Shown here: positions 31,370 to 32,292 of the stretch, piece by piece | Numbering within the stretch: position 1 is the first letter of the stretch | Layout of the letters: the number at the start of each line of letters is the position of its first letter | Source: Treponema sp. UBA1747 | GTDB lineage: Bacteria; Spirochaetota; Spirochaetia; Treponematales; Treponemataceae | Assembly (NCBI GenBank): GCA_002315375.1 | Contig: DCHR01000019.1 | Location: 1-32,292 of the forward strand | DNA: 32,292 nt | Direction of reading: 5' to 3' | Position numbers and translations under genes: made by a program | The notes under the pieces: generated by a model | What the model saw: only the letters and a program-made list of their open reading frames with translations | Told to the model about the DNA's origin: nothing | The model's database searches: none

Positions 31370-32041
31370 ATGTTTGATAATTTCGTACGAATAATGTTTG
31401 CAAAGCAGAGATGGCTTCTGATTCTTCAGGGGCTTGGAACTACTTTGCTTATCGCATTTTGTGCAGTTTTAATCGGTTCGATTTTAGGCTGCATATTTGC
31501 CCTGTTTAAAATTTCCAAAAATAAGGTTCTTAACGGAATCGCAACTTTTTATACAACAATTATCCGCGGTATTCCAATGGCAACTCTGCTGATGATTTTT
31601 TATTTTGTTATTTTCGCTCCTATCGGATTGCAGAATACAATTGTTGTTGCCATTATTGCTTTCGGAATCAACTCCGGGGCTTATTGTACGGAAATATTCC
31701 GTGCAGGTATTCAGGGAATTGATATCGGTCAGACAGAAGCCGGTCGTTCTCTTGGTCTTTCATGGTGGCAGACTCTTAGTAAGATTATTCTTCCTCAGGC
31801 TGTCCGCACAATTCTGCCGACTTTCACAAGCGAGTTTATTACAATGATTAAGGAAACTTCAGTTGCATCTTTTATTGCTGTTGTTGACCTTCAGAAAGCC
31901 TGTGACAATATTCGAAACCAGACATACAATGCATGGATCCCTTTGCTTTCATGTGCCGCTATATATCTTTGTCTCACTTTGGGACTGACAAAATTATTTT
32001 CTGCATTAGAAAAAAGGATGGCCAAAAGTGATAGACGTTAA
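31370..32041 (+). CDS. polar amino-acid ABC transporter permease (HisM/GlnP type)
   Basis: A 223-residue inner-membrane protein with about five hydrophobic segments. The N-terminal LILQGLGTTLLIAFCAVLIG helix and YTTIIRGIPMATLLMIFY are typical. The coupling loop EAGRSLGLSWWQTLSKIILPQA (about 124-145), which docks on the ATPase, is intact. A single permease gene suggests a homodimeric channel. AGGGG precedes the ATG, 24 bp behind the binding-protein gene. Its stop overlaps the start of the ATPase gene by 14 bp. Nothing in it looks rearranged, unlike the binding protein. Confidence 0.93.
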   Translation: MFDNFVRIMFAKQRWLLILQGLGTTLLIAFCAVLIGSILGCIFALFKISKNKVLNGIATFYTTIIRGIPMATLLMIFYFVIFAPIGLQNTIVVAIIAFGINSGAYCTEIFRAGIQGIDIGQTEAGRSLGLSWWQTLSKIILPQAVRTILPTFTSEFITMIKETSVASFIAVVDLQKACDNIRNQTYNAWIPLLSCAAIYLCLTLGLTKLFSALEKRMAKSDRR

Positions 32042-32292
32042 AAATCTTTCAAAAAGTTTCGGACAGAATGTAATTCTGAATGATATCTCCGAACATATTA
32101 ATCCCGGTGAAAAGATTGTTATCATCGGACCTTCGGGAGCCGGAAAATCAACTTTTCTTCGCTGTCTCAATATGCTTGAAACTCCTGATTCAGGACACAT
32201 TTATTTCAAAGGAATTGATGTAACTGACAAGAAAACAGACATTGATGCCTGCCGCCAGAAAATGAGTATGGTGTTCCAGCATTTCAATCTGT
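32028..32292 (+). CDS. polar amino-acid ABC transporter ATP-binding protein (5' part only)
   Basis: Starts with GTG at 32028, 9 nt after AAGGA and inside the end of the permease gene, so it is translationally coupled. The first 88 residues are present. They show IDVKNLSKSFG, Walker A GPSGAGKST with FLRCLNMLE downstream, and the Q-loop region MVFQHFNL. These are the GlnQ/HisP pattern. The signature motif and Walker B lie beyond the window end, so the gene is cut by the boundary and not necessarily truncated. Confidence 0.93.
   Translation, partial: MIDVKNLSKSFGQNVILNDISEHINPGEKIVIIGPSGAGKSTFLRCLNMLETPDSGHIYFKGIDVTDKKTDIDACRQKMSMVFQHFNL

Overview
The window looks like a chromosomal segment of a gut or rumen Treponema-like spirochaete. 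The basis is AT-rich DNA with short GC-rich palindromic islands, lipid-anchored and outer-membrane beta-barrel proteins, FlgD/Ig-OmpA modular proteins, a dCache chemoreceptor, a clostridial-type single-chain PurL, and two cytoplasmic arabinoxylan glycosidases (GH43 and GH51). Species cannot be fixed from the sequence alone. No phage, IS element or CRISPR array was seen.

Layout. 1-331: terminators, a candidate small RNA, and an in-frame remnant of a lost gene. 329-1921 (-): GNAT acetyltransferase and membrane-anchored NucA-type nuclease. 1995-3578 (+): GH43 beta-xylosidase. 3776-6024 (+): SstT-type Ser/Thr symporter overlapping an omptin-family outer-membrane protease. 6025-6150: GC-rich structured element. 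6160-6843 (-): DTW-domain protein. 6872-8544 (+): glycine riboswitch and AgcS amino-acid:cation symporter, followed by a three-hairpin element. 8698-13738 (+): ABC-F ATPase with a repeat-derived linker, ClpP, a UPF0158-GNAT fusion, a stand-alone DbpA-type RNA-binding protein, and an MBL-fold hydrolase. 13761-16194 (-): RqcH/NFACT and a membrane protein of unknown function. 16265-16866 (-): tRNA-Pro(CGG) and tRNA-Asp(GTC), separated by two copies of a 135-bp repeat. 17026-21217 (+): outer-membrane barrel and an Ig-repeat/OmpA protein. 21398-25456 (+): purL. 25662-25950 (-): tRNA-Arg(GCG), tRNA-Ser(GCT), tRNA-Ser(TGA). 26134-28134 (+): GH51 arabinofuranosidase. 28243-30357 (-): methyl-accepting chemotaxis protein. 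30575-32292 (+): polar amino-acid ABC transporter, cut by the window end.

Strongest finding: the binding protein of that transporter (30575-31345) appears to be a circular permutation of the SBP_bac_3 fold. The segment that normally follows the first hinge crossing comes first, and the canonical N-terminal segment comes last. Its promoter is overlapped by a 13-bp inverted repeat that reads as two adjacent ARG-box-like sites, suggesting ArgR control and a basic amino acid as substrate.

Second theme: at many transcription-unit first genes (GH43, DTW, clpP, rqcH, purL) a sigma70-like -10 hexamer lies exactly 6 nt before the ATG with no Shine-Dalgarno sequence. Several others have near-zero leaders. 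Operon-internal genes and genes with structured leaders do have Shine-Dalgarno sites. This points to widespread leaderless mRNA. In three cases the promoter is fused directly to the U-tract of a terminator.

Functionally the segment combines nutrient capture (omptin plus SstT, AgcS, ABC transporter, GH43/GH51), translation and quality control (ABC-F, RqcH, ClpP, tRNAs), purine synthesis, envelope structure and chemotaxis.
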